NCBI GenBank assembly: GCA_009731375.1
Contig: BJOX01000300.1
Coordinates: 268,890-327,110, forward strand
Reading direction: 5' to 3'
DNA: 58,221 bases
Origin: Paulinella micropora
Taxonomy: Eukaryota; Cercozoa; Imbricatea; Euglyphida
Below the pieces are notes generated by a model, which ran no database searches, was not told where the DNA came from, and saw only the letters and a program-made list of their open reading frames with translations. This document shows positions 33,476 to 45,358 of the stretch, piece by piece. Made by a program: the position numbers and the translations under genes. Each line of letters starts with the position of its first letter. Position 1 is the stretch's first letter.

Positions 33476-35752
33476 AAGTCCAGATTTCTTGCTCAGATGT
33501 CAGAAGCGACTTACAAGCAGCGTGGGGGAGACGCTGTGTTTGCGGAGCATGTTTGGAAGAAATGGGGAGAAGACGGCGCGTTGTTTGCGTCGGCCAAGCA
33601 ACGCACGCTGGGTGCGGTTGGGTTGCCACGCTACGAGAGCTCAGGAGGCGACGCAGCGGTGAAAGTCAAGTTGCGACAGCTCTACAAGCAGGGCTGCGTG
33701 TCCATGGTCATGGGGACTAGTACTACTACTGCTTCTACTACTGCTACTTGTACTACTATAACAACCATGAGGGCCAAGGAGGAAGAAGAGGAACGCGTCA
33801 AGGCACAGGAGGAGGAGGAGAAAGCAAGGAAGGAGGCAGAAGAAGCACGCATCAAGGCGGAAGAGGCGGAAAAGGCACAGCAGGAAGAAAAGGAACGGGC
33901 AAAGGCAGAGAAGGAGCAAGCTCGAGCAAAGGCGGAGGAAGAGGAACGAGCAAAGTGGGAAGAAGAGCAACGCATCTTGGCGGAGGAGAAGCGGCCAAAA
34001 GAGGAAGAAGATGCACGGACAATCGCAGAGGAGGAGATGGATCGAGCAAAGGCGGAAGAGGAGGAACGAACAAAATGCGAAGAAGAACAACGCATCAAGG
34101 CGGAGGAGGATGAGAAGCGGGCCAAGGAGGAAGAAGATGCGCGGACTAAGGCAGAGGAGGAGATGGCTCGAGCAAAGGCGGAAGAGGAGGAACGCGCGAA
34201 GGCAGAAGAAGAGAAGAGGGTGAAGGAGGAAGAAGCACGGCGCGAGGAAGAGGAAAGAAGAAAGAGAGAAGAGGATGAACGAGTGAGGCAAGAGGAAGAA
34301 AGAGTGAAGAGAGAAGAGGAAGAAGAGGCGAAGAGAGAGGAAGAGGAACGGCTGAGAAGAGAAGAGGAGGAGGAAAGGTTGAGACAAGAGGAAGAGGAGG
34401 AAAGACAAAGGAAAGAAGCTGAAGAAGTAGCTAGACAAGAAGAGGAAAGGCAGAGAGAAAAAGAAGAAAGAAGAAAGAGAGAAGAAGAGGAAAGAATGAG
34501 ACAAGAGGAGGAGAAGGAAAGATTGAGACAAGAGGAGGAGGAAAGATTGAGACAAGAAGAGGAGGAAAGATTGAGACAAGAGGAGGAGGAAGCAAAAGCG
34601 CAGAGGGAAGAAGAGATAAGACTGCAGAGAGAAGAGGAAGAAAGACAAAAGAAAGAAGCAGAAGAAGAAGTAGCTGGACTTCTCTCCGCCTTTCCTGGTC
34701 TTGACGAAGAAAGACTGAAGAGAGAAGAGGAGGAGGAAAGAGTGAGACAAGAAGAGGAGGAAAGATTGAGACAAGAAGACGAAGAAAGGTTGAGACAGGA
34801 GGAGGAGGAAGCAAAAGCGCAGAGGGAAGAAGAGATAAGACTGCAGAGAGACGAGGAGGAAAGAAAGAAGAGAGAAGAAGACGAAGAAGTAGCTGGCCTT
34901 CTCTCCGCCTTTCCTGGTCTTGACGAAGAAAGACTGAAGCGAGAAGGGGAGGAGGAAAGATTGAGACAAGAAGAGGAGGAAAGATTGAGACAGGAGGAGG
35001 AAGCGAAGGCGCAGAAGGAAGAAGAGGAAAGACTGCAGAGAGACGAGGAGGAAAGAAAGAAGAGAGAAGAAGACGAAGAAGTAGCTGGACTTCTCTCCGC
35101 CTTTCCTGGTCTTGACGAAGAAAGACTGAAGCGAGAAGAGGAAGAGGAAAGAGTGAGACAAGAGGAGGAAAGATTGAAGAAAGAGGAGGAAGAAAGGGCG
35201 CAGAGAGAAGAAGAAGAACGAGTGCAGAGAGAAGAGGAAGAAAGACTGCAAAGAGAAGAGGAAGAAAGAGTGAAGAGAGAAGAGAAGGAAAGAATGAGAC
35301 AAGAGGAGGAAAGATTGAAGAGAGAGGAGGAAGAAAAAGCGCAAAGGAAAGAAGAGGAAAGACTGCAAAGAGAAGAGGAAGAAAGGCTGAGACCTGAACA
35401 AGAAGAAGAAGAAAGAGTGAAGAGAGAAGAAGAAGAAAGACGCGCGAAGGAAGAGGAGGAGGAGAAAAGGGCGAAGGAGGAAGAAGAAGCACGGGCTAGG
35501 GCGGAGGAGGAGCAGGCGCGAGCAAAAGCGGAAGAAGAAGAACGAGCAAAACGGGAAGAAGCACAACGCATCCCATTGGAGAAGGAGAAGAAGGCCAAGG
35601 AGGAAGAACAAGAACGGGAAAAAGCAGAGGAGGCAGCAGCAGCAGCAGAGGAGGCAGCAGCCGCAACAAAAACAACAAGAACAACAGCAGCAGCAACATC
35701 CGTTTCGACCCAACCTGTTGTTTCGGCCAAGTCCAACCACTCTAACCAGCAG
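33476..35752 (+). CDS. Modular exon C: domain copy 3 plus charged helix with three hydrophobic inserts
   Basis: 5' end in the gap; the frame is open to AGCAG/GTAGCG, phase 0. After the domain comes an A/E/K-rich then E/R-rich helix. It is broken three times by the same hydrophobic segment, EVAGLLSAFPGLDEERLK (nucleotides about 34667, 34886 and 35078), with repeat periods of 219 and 192 bp. These inserts are absent from exon B. The end repeats the last ~180 codons of exon B almost exactly, pointing to recent duplication or gene conversion. The end motif is AKSNHSNQQ. Confidence 0.8.
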
Positions 35753-35758
35753 GTAGCG

Positions 35759-35792
<34 letters not shown>

Positions 35793-35927
35793 CGACAATA
35801 ACAATAACAACAATAACAACAACAACAACAACAACAACCAACAACAACATCATCATCATCATCAACAACAACAACAACAACAACTACTACTACTACTACT
35901 AAATGAACGACGACGACGACGACGACG

Positions 35928-35994
<67 letters not shown>

Positions 35995-36082
35995 CGACGA
36001 CGACGACGACGACGACGAGAACGACAACAACACAACAACAACACAACAACAACAACAATAACCAACAACAACAAACAGCAAA

Positions 36083-36113
<31 letters not shown>

Positions 36114-36266
36114 TCAACAACAACATCAACAACATCAACAACATCATCAACAACATCAACAACAGCAAAAACGACGACGACGACGACGACGACAGCTGCA
36201 GAAGCAGCAATAAAAATATCGTTCGACAACAATATCTGCGCCAAAAGCAGCAGCAACAATATCTGC

Positions 36267-36320
<54 letters not shown>

Positions 36321-36503
36321 AAGGGAGAGAGAGAGAGAGAGAGAGAGATAGGAAGAGGAGGAGGAGGAGGAAGAGGACGAGGAGGAGGAGAAAGAGGAGG
36401 AGGGAGAGGGAGAGTGAGAGTAATTTAGTTGTTCCCTCATTATATATATATCCTTGTCTCTGTCTCTGTCTCTGTCTCCGTCTCCGTCTCTCTCTCCCTC
36501 TCC

Positions 36504-36555
<52 letters not shown>

Positions 36556-36568
36556 CTCTCTTTCTCTA

Positions 36569-36606
<38 letters not shown>

Positions 36607-36613
36607 CCTCCCT

Positions 36614-36660
<47 letters not shown>
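35753..36660. repeat. ACA/GAC arrays then GA and CT arrays (intron-like)
   Basis: ACA and ATC units to about 36180, a short unique piece, GAGA to about 36420, and CT-rich sequence to the next acceptor. The CT array directly before exon D would serve as its polypyrimidine tract. Confidence 0.88.
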
Positions 36661-36678
36661 TGGTTTGTTCTTGCTTAG

Positions 36679-37582
36679 ACTGCTGCGACGGCAGCCCAAC
36701 AAGCTTGGCCGCCTGCGGCTTCTGTGCAAAGCGCGTTTGCAAAAGAATTCAAAAACTCCAAGTCCAAGTTTCTTGCTCAGATGTCAAAAGCGACTTACAA
36801 GCAGCGCGGGGGAGACGCTGTGTTTGCGGAGCATGTTTGGAAGAAATGGGGAGAAGACGGCGCGTTGTTTGCGTCGGCCAAGCAACGCACGCTGGGTGCG
36901 GTTGGGTTGCCACGCTACGAGAGCTCAGGAGGCGACGCAGCGGTGAAAGTCAAGTTGCGACAGCTCTACAAGCAGGGCTGCGTGTCCATGGTCATGGGGA
37001 CAAGTACTACTACTGCTACTACTGCTACTGCTCAAACAGCTACAACAGCAGCATCAACACGAATACCTGCTAAAACAACAACAACAGCAGCAGCAACAAC
37101 AACAACAGCAGCAGCAACAAAGCCTACAACACCAGCAGCAGCAACCAAACCGACAACAACAGCAGCAGCAACAAAACCGACAACAACAGCAGCAGCAGCA
37201 GCAACAAAACCGACAACGGCAGCAGCAGCAGCAACAAAACCGACAGCAACAGCAGCAGCAGCAGCAACAAAAGCGACAACAGCAGCAGCAGCAGCAGCAA
37301 CAAAAGCGACAACAGCAGCAGCAGCAGCAACAAAAGCGACAACAACAGCAGCAGCAGCAGCAGCGCCAGGAATACCTGCGACAGCCGCGCCCACGACAGA
37401 ATCCAAACAGTCGACTGCGCTCTCTGCGCCGCCGCCTGCCGGACCCGCCATCAACAGCACCAGCACGCAGCGCACTGCCGATGCTGCTGCCTCCACCGCT
37501 TCCACCCATCCTGTTGCTTCGACCAATGGCAGCCACTCGAGCCAGCAAGGAGCTACAACAACGACAACACCTCCAACCCATA
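36679..37582 (+). CDS. Modular exon D: domain copy 4 plus Thr/Ala-rich spacer
   Basis: Starts after TTCTTGCTTAG, phase 0. The domain is followed by repeated AAATKPTT/AAATKATT units and a Pro/Ala/Ser segment, then the end motif NGSHSSQQ. The donor position used in B and C (CAGCAG/GTAGC) reads CAGCAAGGAGC here, so the GT is lost. A downstream GT at CCCATA/GTCTCT would give phase 1, exactly what the SAM exon needs. Otherwise the frame runs to a stop at 37692 through a GA repeat. Confidence 0.72.
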
Positions 37583-37590
37583 GTCTCTTC

Positions 37591-37628
<38 letters not shown>

Positions 37629-37685
37629 GGGGTGGGGGGGGCAAATGGAGAGATGGAGGGATGAATGGAGAGATAGAGAGATAGA

Positions 37686-37739
<54 letters not shown>

Positions 37740-37939
37740 AAGTAGCGGAATCACAGCTATGCTCAACCATGCAGACGCGCACTCGCGCACATACACACGC
37801 ACATTACTGGAATGGAAGAAGGAAAGAAGGAAAGAAAGAGAGGCAGACTACAGACAGGACAGCCATCACACATATAAACACTAGTCCACACACATTCACA
37901 CTCACACACACACACACACACACACACACTTCTCTGCAG

Positions 37940-38461
37940 ATGCTCACGATCGACCCAAGGACGTACAGGAGTGGAGTGAGAGAGACGTGGCTGACTGGCT
38001 ACTCAGCCTCAAGGTGCCCCTCGCCATCGTGGAAATGCTCAAGCAGGAAGGGCTGAATGGTCCATTCCACTTGCCTATCTGTCTATCGGCTGTCTGCCTG
38101 TCTGTGTTCATCCGCCTATTGATACATCATCATCATCATCACCACCACCACCACCACCATCATCATGATACTATTGTTTTTGTTTCGTTTTCTCTCCAGG
38201 GGCAACCATGTGCGTGCTGGACGACGACATTCTGGAAGAACTTGGCGTCGAAAGGTAAACTTGGCCTCCTCCTCCTCATCCTTCCTTTTCTCATTCTTCT
38301 CGACTCAAATTCTGTCCAAAGGTAAAGGTCTCCTCCTTCTCATCCTTCCTTTTCTCATTCCTCAGACTCAAATTCTTTTTCTGATTGCTTGTCCAGCAAG
38401 CTGACACGTCGCAAGATCCTCATGCATGTTCGTCGCCTGGCCAATGCAGCAGCGAGTTCTG
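37940..38461 (+). CDS. SAM domain split over three exons
   Basis: Exons 37940-38059, 38200-38254 and 38397-38461, all with GT/AG borders and matching phases (1, 2). The spliced frame gives EWSERDVADWLLSLKV, IVEMLKQEGLNGATMCVLDD, ILEELGVESKLTRRKILMHV, RRLAN: a complete sterile alpha motif (W..DV..WL..L, G..L..L....L...G, R.K.L..I). SAM domains mediate homo- or hetero-oligomerisation. The intron between exons 2 and 3 carries a ~70-bp tandem duplication that copies the AAAGGTAAA donor. Confidence 0.85.
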
Positions 38462-38471
38462 GTTGATGCAG

Positions 38472-38527
<56 letters not shown>

Positions 38528-38832
38528 TCCCACACGCAACACATACATGACATCTTGCAACTTTGCACCGCTTTGCCAAAGAGCTCCAAGCGAGCTAGGT
38601 AGGTGGGTAGGTAGAGAGATAGGTAGGTATACGTAGATAAGAATATGGATTGATGCCATGGATGATCGAAGGATTGATCACGGTATGTAAAAGGATAGAT
38701 GCTTAGGTAGCTGGGTACATCTAGGGAGGGAGATGGATAGATACGTTCAATGCATGGATGATCGAGAGACGATAGATGGCTAGGTTTGGTATGTAGAATT
38801 ATAGATGCCTACGCTGTGATCATCCAACACAG

Positions 38833-39345
38833 GCGCGAGCGCTGCCAGCCAGAAGGACGGCTCGGCAGTGAATCCTGCTGCACTTTTGAGCAATGGCGCG
38901 ATGGCTGGTGTAAACCTGTTGTCCAACACATCGGTTGGGCCGGCACTGTTTGCTGCTTCTGCTGCTGCTTCGTCCCCTTCTTCCTCTTCTTCTTCTTTCT
39001 CTTCTTCTTCCTCTTCTTCCTTTTCTTCTTCCTCCTCTTCCTCCTTCACCCCCTCTTCTCGTTCTCCTCGTCCTTCTTCTCGCACTTCTTCTCCTGAGAA
39101 ATCTTCGTCTAGACTTTCTCCCCCCAAGGCTTTTCCTTCTAGGACTACTCCAAAGTCCAGCCTTTCCCGTCTAGACATCTCCACCCCTTCGCCTCACAAG
39201 AATTCCCCCTCCTCCGTCTCCCCTGGGACGCCTTTGCTGTGGCCTGGAACGCCGGCGGCCTTACGGGACAGGATACAAATTGTGGTGTCCGGTGGCACGG
39301 TTCACATCAAAGTTACAGACCTCGGCAATCAGCAGCCTGAAGAGG
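38833..39345 (+). CDS. Ser-rich tail exon after the SAM domain
   Basis: An acceptor CCAACACAG joins in phase to the SAM exon's donor (TTCTG/GTTGAT). It encodes AASQKDGSAVNPAALLSNGA, a long Ser run from TCT/TCC codons, a basic Ser/Pro-rich region (SRLSPPKAFPSRTTPKSSL), then RIQIVVSGGTVHIKVTDLGN, a small globular-looking segment. The 3' border is unclear: GAAGAGGCATGTATATATGT is itself duplicated at 39417, and a TTTGTA array follows. Confidence 0.65.
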
Positions 39346-39349
39346 CATG

Positions 39350-39545
39350 TATATATGTATATGTATATGTAATTGTATTTGTATATTTGTATTTGTATTT
39401 GTATTTGTATTTGTGCTGAAGAGGCATGTATATATGTATTTGTATTTGTGTATTTGTATTTGTGTATTTGTATTTGTATTTGTATTTGTATTTGTGTTTG
39501 TATTTGTATTTGTATTTGTATTTGTATTTGTATTTGTATTTGTAT
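39350..39545. repeat. TATGTA and TTTGTA hexanucleotide arrays
   Basis: Hexanucleotide units with a 20-bp duplicated exon edge between the two blocks. Confidence 0.92.
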
Positions 39546-39757
39546 AATATCCATTTCATTTATTGTAATATGAAACATATATGTATAGGAAGAAGAGCCG
39601 AGTTTTGGTCAAGGGCAGGCGTGGAGGTCTCTCCCCACTTACATCATAAAGATGCAAGCAACACTGTTTCATCTCGTTTCACATACTTATCATGATTTAG
39701 AAAAAATTGTAAAGATTCTGAACAAAAGTGCAGTGTATGTAATCTATTGCATTCATG

Positions 39758-39795
<38 letters not shown>

Positions 39796-39892
39796 TAGAC
39801 ATGTTAGCCAGCATGAAATTATAATATATTCATCCATGTATTACACTGCATACGCATGTATTATGTGCTGTGCCATTTATGTAGGTGTCCGT

Positions 39893-40331
39893 CTTGCGGG
39901 AAAGATTTCTTGAACATAGGTGTAGACATCATGGCAGATCTATGTAGGATTTCAAAGCATGTAGCAGGTCGTAGCCACTCTTGTTGCTTTCGTAGTAGTA
40001 GTAGTTGTCGTCGTAATTTTTGCGAGTATTGTTGGTGGCGGTTGCGATGGTGGTTGCGGTGATGGTGGTGTTGGCGGTGGTGGTAGCGGTGGAGTTTTGT
40101 TGTCTCCGTTATTATTACTTTCGTTGTTTTTGTGGTTGTCGTGATGTGATGGTAGTATTTGAGGAACATGAGGAGCATTCATTAAGTGGTTGCTTGCCTG
40201 TGTGTGTGTTCTTGTTGTTCATCAATGTGACAAATTGACAAAGAACTTGCTTCTGGCTGCGAATGAGTTTCTCATTTCGTGCGTGTGTGTGCGTGTGCGT
40301 GCCTGTGCATGCCTGTGTATTTGTGTGTGCA

Positions 40332-40362
<31 letters not shown>

Positions 40363-40464
40363 CTAGAGTGTGAAGCAGGAAAGACTGAGGCTAAGAAGTC
40401 CAAGACGCTACCAAGAGTCAAGACCCTACCGGAAATCAAACCTCGTATGGACTATTCGCAGTGA
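39893..40464 (+). CDS. Candidate last exons of the SAM gene, with stop
   Basis: A short candidate exon (about 39895-39929, TATGTAG acceptor, ATAG/GTGTAG donor) could encode CPSCGKDFLNI. It fits in phase to a last exon after GTGTCTAG at about 40366, which encodes CEAGKTEAKKSKTLPRVKTL and PEIKPRMDYSQ and then a stop at 40462-40464. Linkage of these to 39345 is not resolved in phase, so this is the weakest part of the model. Confidence 0.4.
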
Positions 40465-40527
40465 AAATAAGCACATGCTAAATTTATAAAGCACAGTTGT
40501 CGAGTGGAGTATATTTACTTTTATATT

Positions 40528-40533
40528 AATAAA
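40528..40533 (+). promoter_or_regulatory. Candidate polyadenylation signal AATAAA
   Basis: About 65 bp past the proposed stop codon, followed by T-rich sequence. Consistent with transcript termination of the plus-strand SAM gene. Confidence 0.5.
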
Positions 40534-40559
40534 TAGCTTTTTTCTCCTCCTGAGGCGCC

Positions 40560-40595
40560 TCCTCCGATGTACAAAGATTGCTCTTTCCTCCCGCT

Positions 40596-40628
<33 letters not shown>

Positions 40629-42210
40629 CCCTNNNNNNNNNNTTTTTTTTTTTTTTTTTTTTTTCTCACTGATCAATTTTTAATGACAGAATACTTGCCA
40701 CTAGTAGGGATAAGTGGGAAGCGTTAGAGTTAGAAGGGAAGTGGCAAAGATGGATTCGCAGAAGTTGGGAAGCGTAAGAGTTAGAAGGGAAGTGAAAACA
40801 AAGGAATGAAACGAATTTTTCTTCTCCTTCTCCTCGGATCAGTGGGATATCGAAGTCGTAAATACGAGAACAAAAGCGGCCTCGTAAAAATGTGACTCTT
40901 CACAGTGAAAGCGACTTCAATTGTAGGCGCAGATAGGTAAATATGCGACCTTTTCTTATATATACCCCTTACACAGTGATATATAGATGAGCTATATCTA
41001 GTCAAGATATGGTTATACCCGTTTCTATATATATATACTTTGAGCCGGTTGAAAAAGATGATATATATCAACACAAGTAACCGGTACTACTTTTTACGCT
41101 GGATAATATTATTGTTAGGGCGGACAATAGGAAATGGCTCTCTGTTTCCTTTTTGTTGCTTAGCTCTGATAGTGTCCTACATCAAGTTTCCCACCATACT
41201 GGTTTCCTCTTTTTTGCAGACTCGGGAGGAAGATTAGGTTATTTCAGAGTGCTTGCGGATTGAGTGGATGTAGACCCCGGCTTGCATTAAATAATATTTT
41301 TCTTATCTTAACACTTGCAAAAGTGTAGCCTCCCAGCCTAAATTTTTCTATATTCCAAATCCACTGCTCATCAAGCATTTTGAAAACTTGAAGCCTGGTG
41401 ACTTCCTCAAGAGAAAGACGAAGGAAAGATATTAATAGTGGTGGAGTGTAGGAAAGGAGCTGAGGAGGTGTGAGGAGTGTGCCGCGCCCAGTGCACAACT
41501 TGAAAACAACAATGCAGTGAAACGTTGCACCGTGGCAGAGGCCCGGCAAAAAGCGACACTGCAAGACACTCGTCTCTAACCGTGCTGACTAACAATCGTG
41601 TATAATATTTAGTGGGTGACTCAGTGCCACGATGTGGCCCGGTCACGGAAGTGTGTCTCCAGTGATATATTAATAATCTAGATAATACCATACTAAGGCT
41701 AGTGACACAGTAGTATGTGGCCGTGACACTGGCATCACCTGCCCGGCCAGGGGGCCCCCCGAATTAGCAGGTAAACTTGAAACTTATTTATAGATTTCGG
41801 CTTCTGGCCGGCGGCCGGACACGTCTGAAATCATATGCTAATTTCATCCTGGTCTTTTGGCGCTATTTTGTCAGAAGTTTGCGTCACTGAGCTAATATAT
41901 TAATAACGAGACATCATTCTCTTTGAGGATTCAAGTGTTTGGTTATATTACCGACTTACTTTTCCGAGTCCATCATCTTGAGCTATCGTTGGGGGTAGTA
42001 CATTTCAACCGCAATCCACAGCTAAAGGCTGATTTCTTTCAAAATTTCTGATCTGTCGCATAGACATCCGACGAGAACAAACTTACTTTCGCTGATTTCA
42101 GATCTACATCCCGGAGCCTCACGACTCACCCACCAAGGTCGACAACCGCCAGAGGAACCGAAAGCGCAAAACCCAACAGGAGAACAAGGAGCCCAATCGC
42201 CCAACACGTC
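40560..42210. other. Intergenic, no gene recognised
   Basis: T-homopolymer with a 10-N gap (40633-40642), a small direct repeat (GGGAAGCGTTAGAGTTAGAA at about 40718 and a near copy at about 40768), then ordinary sequence with no convincing coding frame. Confidence 0.5.
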
Positions 42211-42230
42211 AGAAGCGCAAGGCTGACGCC

Positions 42231-43757
42231 ATGTCTATGGCCCAACCGGCTACGTCACCGGACCGTGGACACCCCAACAAGCGCCGGACCAAAAAGGACA
42301 AACCGCCTCTGACTACGAAAAAGACGGCAACACGCCCGCCCCTCACCGGCGCGAATGCGATCACCATCCCGCCGAAGAAGTTTTCAATGGTCACTGCCGC
42401 CTTCAAGTCCGCTCCAAGCTCGCCGAAGCGTCCGCCCTTCACCGGCGTCCCATGTGCCTACTTCAAGGAACATAACCAGTTCCTCAAGAAGGACCAGACC
42501 CCGCAGCGTTCGTTCGAGCAATTCAAGCTTCGCCAACAGCGTTGCCAGGACGAGGGCAAGCATTGCAACTGGAAGCCACCCTCGGCCGCCACGTGCAACC
42601 AGCCTCGGGCATTCCACATGACGACTTGCCCGTCGCCTCGGCCAGCTCGGCGCCCACTCCGCATCTCCATGATCCCGACAGTCGTCTGCGGAAGCATCTA
42701 CGTGCGCAAATCCCTTCGGCCATCATCGGACGAGGAATGTATCAGCAAGACTTCATGCGTTTTGGACTCCGCATGCAACTGCAAAGGCATGGCCCTCCTC
42801 GAGTGGGTACTACATCATGGATTCGAGATCGTGTCTCTTCCGCCCGTCGACGCACTCTCATCCGTGGGTATCAACGCCGTCCTTGCTGAAGGCATCGAGC
42901 TATTCGTCTCGGCGACCCCAACGTTCCCACTCCATGCCATCACGATCTATATCGAACCACCTCCCCGATTGTATGAACTTGCTTCTTGCCAAAGAGGTCG
43001 CGGCTCAACTCAATCTCTCCATCGACGACGCGCAAGCGATCAAGCCCACGGACTACATGCCGCTTCCAAGCAAATCGTCTACGAGACCGAGTTCCACCTC
43101 TTCGAGACGCCGCTACAGGTCGGTGATCTACAACTGGCTACGGTTAGCTACGACTTCCGCCCCACTACGTTGGCGAGGGAAACGTCCTACCCGGTAGTTA
43201 AGTTCGACAAAATCATCGACCGCCGCCCCAAACTACAACCCCCTTCGACGGCACATGACCTCCTGTCCACCTCGAACGCTCATCTCTACGGACGTCACGT
43301 CAACCTGTTCATGATGAGCAAGCCGCGACGGCGGCGTCAAAGAACAAAAGGGCGATGACGAAGAGGATGACGAGGAGGCCGACGAGGAGGCCGACGAACA
43401 AGCCGAGGAGGAAGTAGAAGAGGTCAAGGAGGAATTGTCGATGAGCGAGCAAGGTGACGAAGACGAGGTCAGCCACCCTCCATCTACACAAACGAAAAAC
43501 GTCACCTGACACCATCGGTCTCGCCCGGAGAACAAACGAACTCCGCCCCCGTCTTCCAAACGCCAAAAGACGGAAGCATCGCCAGCCTCAACGGAGTCAC
43601 GGAGTCACCGACGCCTTCGGCTACGGCGACTGCTACCCCTAGCACGGGCAACTCCGCTACAGGATGGCAGGCCACACCTTCTTCGCGAGCGAGACAGACA
43701 CCATCATCGGAGTTTTGGTTGACCTCGGCCTGGAAGAAAGAGGACGAACTTGCATGA
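42231..43757 (+). pseudogene. Unrecognised ORF, frameshifted (island gene 1)
   Basis: Codons favour C/G at the third position and sense continues across frame changes. The basic Pro/Lys N-region and the CAYFKEHNQFLKKDQTPQRS segment are in frame 1. A second frame holds QIPSAIIGRGMYQQDFMRFG. Frame 1 returns with LLEWVLHHGFEIVSLPPVDA, a third frame carries LLLAKEVAAQLNLSIDDAQA, and frame 1 resumes with YETEFHLFETPLQVGDLQLA. After a stop at 43356 an acidic stretch (KGDDEEDDEEADEEADEQAE) and a Ser/Thr/Pro tail run on in other frames to 43757. At least five indels, so decayed or mis-sequenced. No family recognised. Confidence 0.6.
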
Positions 43758-43839
43758 CGACAGCTTGCCCTACTCCAATGCGGCCCCGTGACAACGCGGC
43801 GCACCTTGCACTACGCAACTGCCTCGTCGTCATCCGCCA

Positions 43840-44950
43840 TCCTCTGACTCGTAGAATTGACGCATCATGCTGGATCCCATCGGTGTGTTGAGGATTCCTT
43901 CCACTTCCTCACGCGTGGGCAGGGCCGTAGAAGTCTGCAGCAGACGTTGGCGTGAGCGGCCTTGAACTCTCAACAGGCATAGAGCCTCGGTGTTGACGAC
44001 GCCTATTGGGATGTGGTTGTCAGCTAGAAGGACAAGTCCTTTTGTGAGGTCGTTGAAGGTGGCTGGGTCCGGTTCATGAGGCGTGTTGCGTGGCGGCCAG
44101 TAGTGCTGCATAAGGCGCGTAGGGCGGTCGCGACTGAGACCGACCGTAGCATCGCGAAATTGGTGCGGTTCTTCTTGGACCCAAGGGGTGCGTCCGTACT
44201 ACATCTGACGAGGGTCGGTATGTAGATAGATACGACTCTGACATCAGGTCGATGTCCGAATTGCTGATCGCGTCCCATGGGGTGAAGGTCCGTGCCAGAA
44301 GCGGGAATGCAACAAAAGTGTAGTGGTCGTCGCGTGGGTAGAACATGTATTGTACGGATTGCCAATGAATTTCATTCTCCGGGTGCGGGATCCGGTACGT
44401 GCCACGTTCGTCTTATGTGTGCAGTATCGCTCGTTCTACCCGTGGATGGATCCACGATTGTCCTGGTTGATGGCGTCGTCGGGCCACAGGCCTTGGCTGG
44501 TAACCATTTGTTCAGGAATCCATTAGCCAAGGTGTAGACACTTGGGGTGGGTGCCGGCGACGCAGACGGAGGCCATCGTCGGGAAGTAGTTGGCGTATAG
44601 TATTACCTCCTTGACGATCCATAAGTTTTCATCCATGCCAGGGGAGCCCCGTGTAGGGCGCGAAACGCGGGCTGTTGTCCATACGTCTGGTACCGCTAGG
44701 ACCGGACGGTAGACCGCGGGTTGAGCTGGGCCCAGTTGCCGGACGGCTATCGGGGTGATGGACTGTCGGAGTTGTATAGGATCACCGATGGCTCCGCGGT
44801 CGGCTGGTGCTATCGCCCGGGGTTCAAACCACATGAGTGAGCGGAGTGTAAAGGGCCGCGTCCGGCGATGGGGGAGACGTTGGTGCCGGTGGCAGGTGCG
44901 GATCGTCTCGGGCGAGGGCCGGAGTCGCTGCTGCGCAGGTCGCTGACACG
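43840..44950 (-). pseudogene. Unrecognised ORF, frameshifted (island gene 2)
   Basis: The minus strand, read downward, has sense-like pieces in changing frames: WFEPRAIAPADRG and MDENLWIVKEVILYANYFPT; after a stop at 44523, MFYPRDDHYTFVAFPLLART and TPWDAISNSDIDLM; then FAMLRSVSVATALRAL; then FNDLTKGLVLLADNHIPIGV and REEVEGILNTPMGSSMMRQF. Composition matches its neighbours. It lies between two plus-strand remnants of the same style. No family recognised. Confidence 0.5.
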
Positions 44951-45358
44951 GCGGACGTTCCTAGTTGGATGAGACATTCAATTTGGCGGCGCGGGATCGC
45001 TGATCTCTGAGCATTGAGAGGGCGAGAGGCCGTCTGCGGCTTTCTCCTCCCTTCTCGATGTCGAGCTGCGAGTTCGACGTGTGTTCTCGTGGGTCGGCAG
45101 CGGGGGATGCCGGGGTCTTCTCAAGTTCTCTTATACGGGCCCGACTCATCACCGGCGCGGCTGCGCAGTCTGTAGTGTCAATCATTGTCGCCATCGCTCT
45201 TCGTGGAGATGAAGATGATGATGACAATGATGATGAAGATGATGACGATGCCAGAGACGGTCCGGCCGTGGATGGCAGTGTCGACGATGGTGCGGCCGCG
45301 GATGGCGATGCCAAGATTGAAGAGGATGGTGTCGACGACGATGATGATGATGATGATG

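Noticed and set aside
31734-36259. Very long minus-strand frames (631-872 codons) opposite exons B and C
   Set aside because: Shadows of the E/R-rich repeat codons on the plus strand; Ser/Leu/Phe repeats with no domain. The plus-strand frame has splice sites and a conserved domain.
41244-41691. Minus-strand frames of about 100 codons at 41.2-41.7 kb
   Set aside because: No conserved motif, no splice context and mixed composition; not supported as genes.
42355-43566. Minus-strand frames opposite island gene 1 (e.g. 42384-42617, 43233-43566)
   Set aside because: The plus strand carries the sense-like sequence across frame changes; reverse frames lack continuity.
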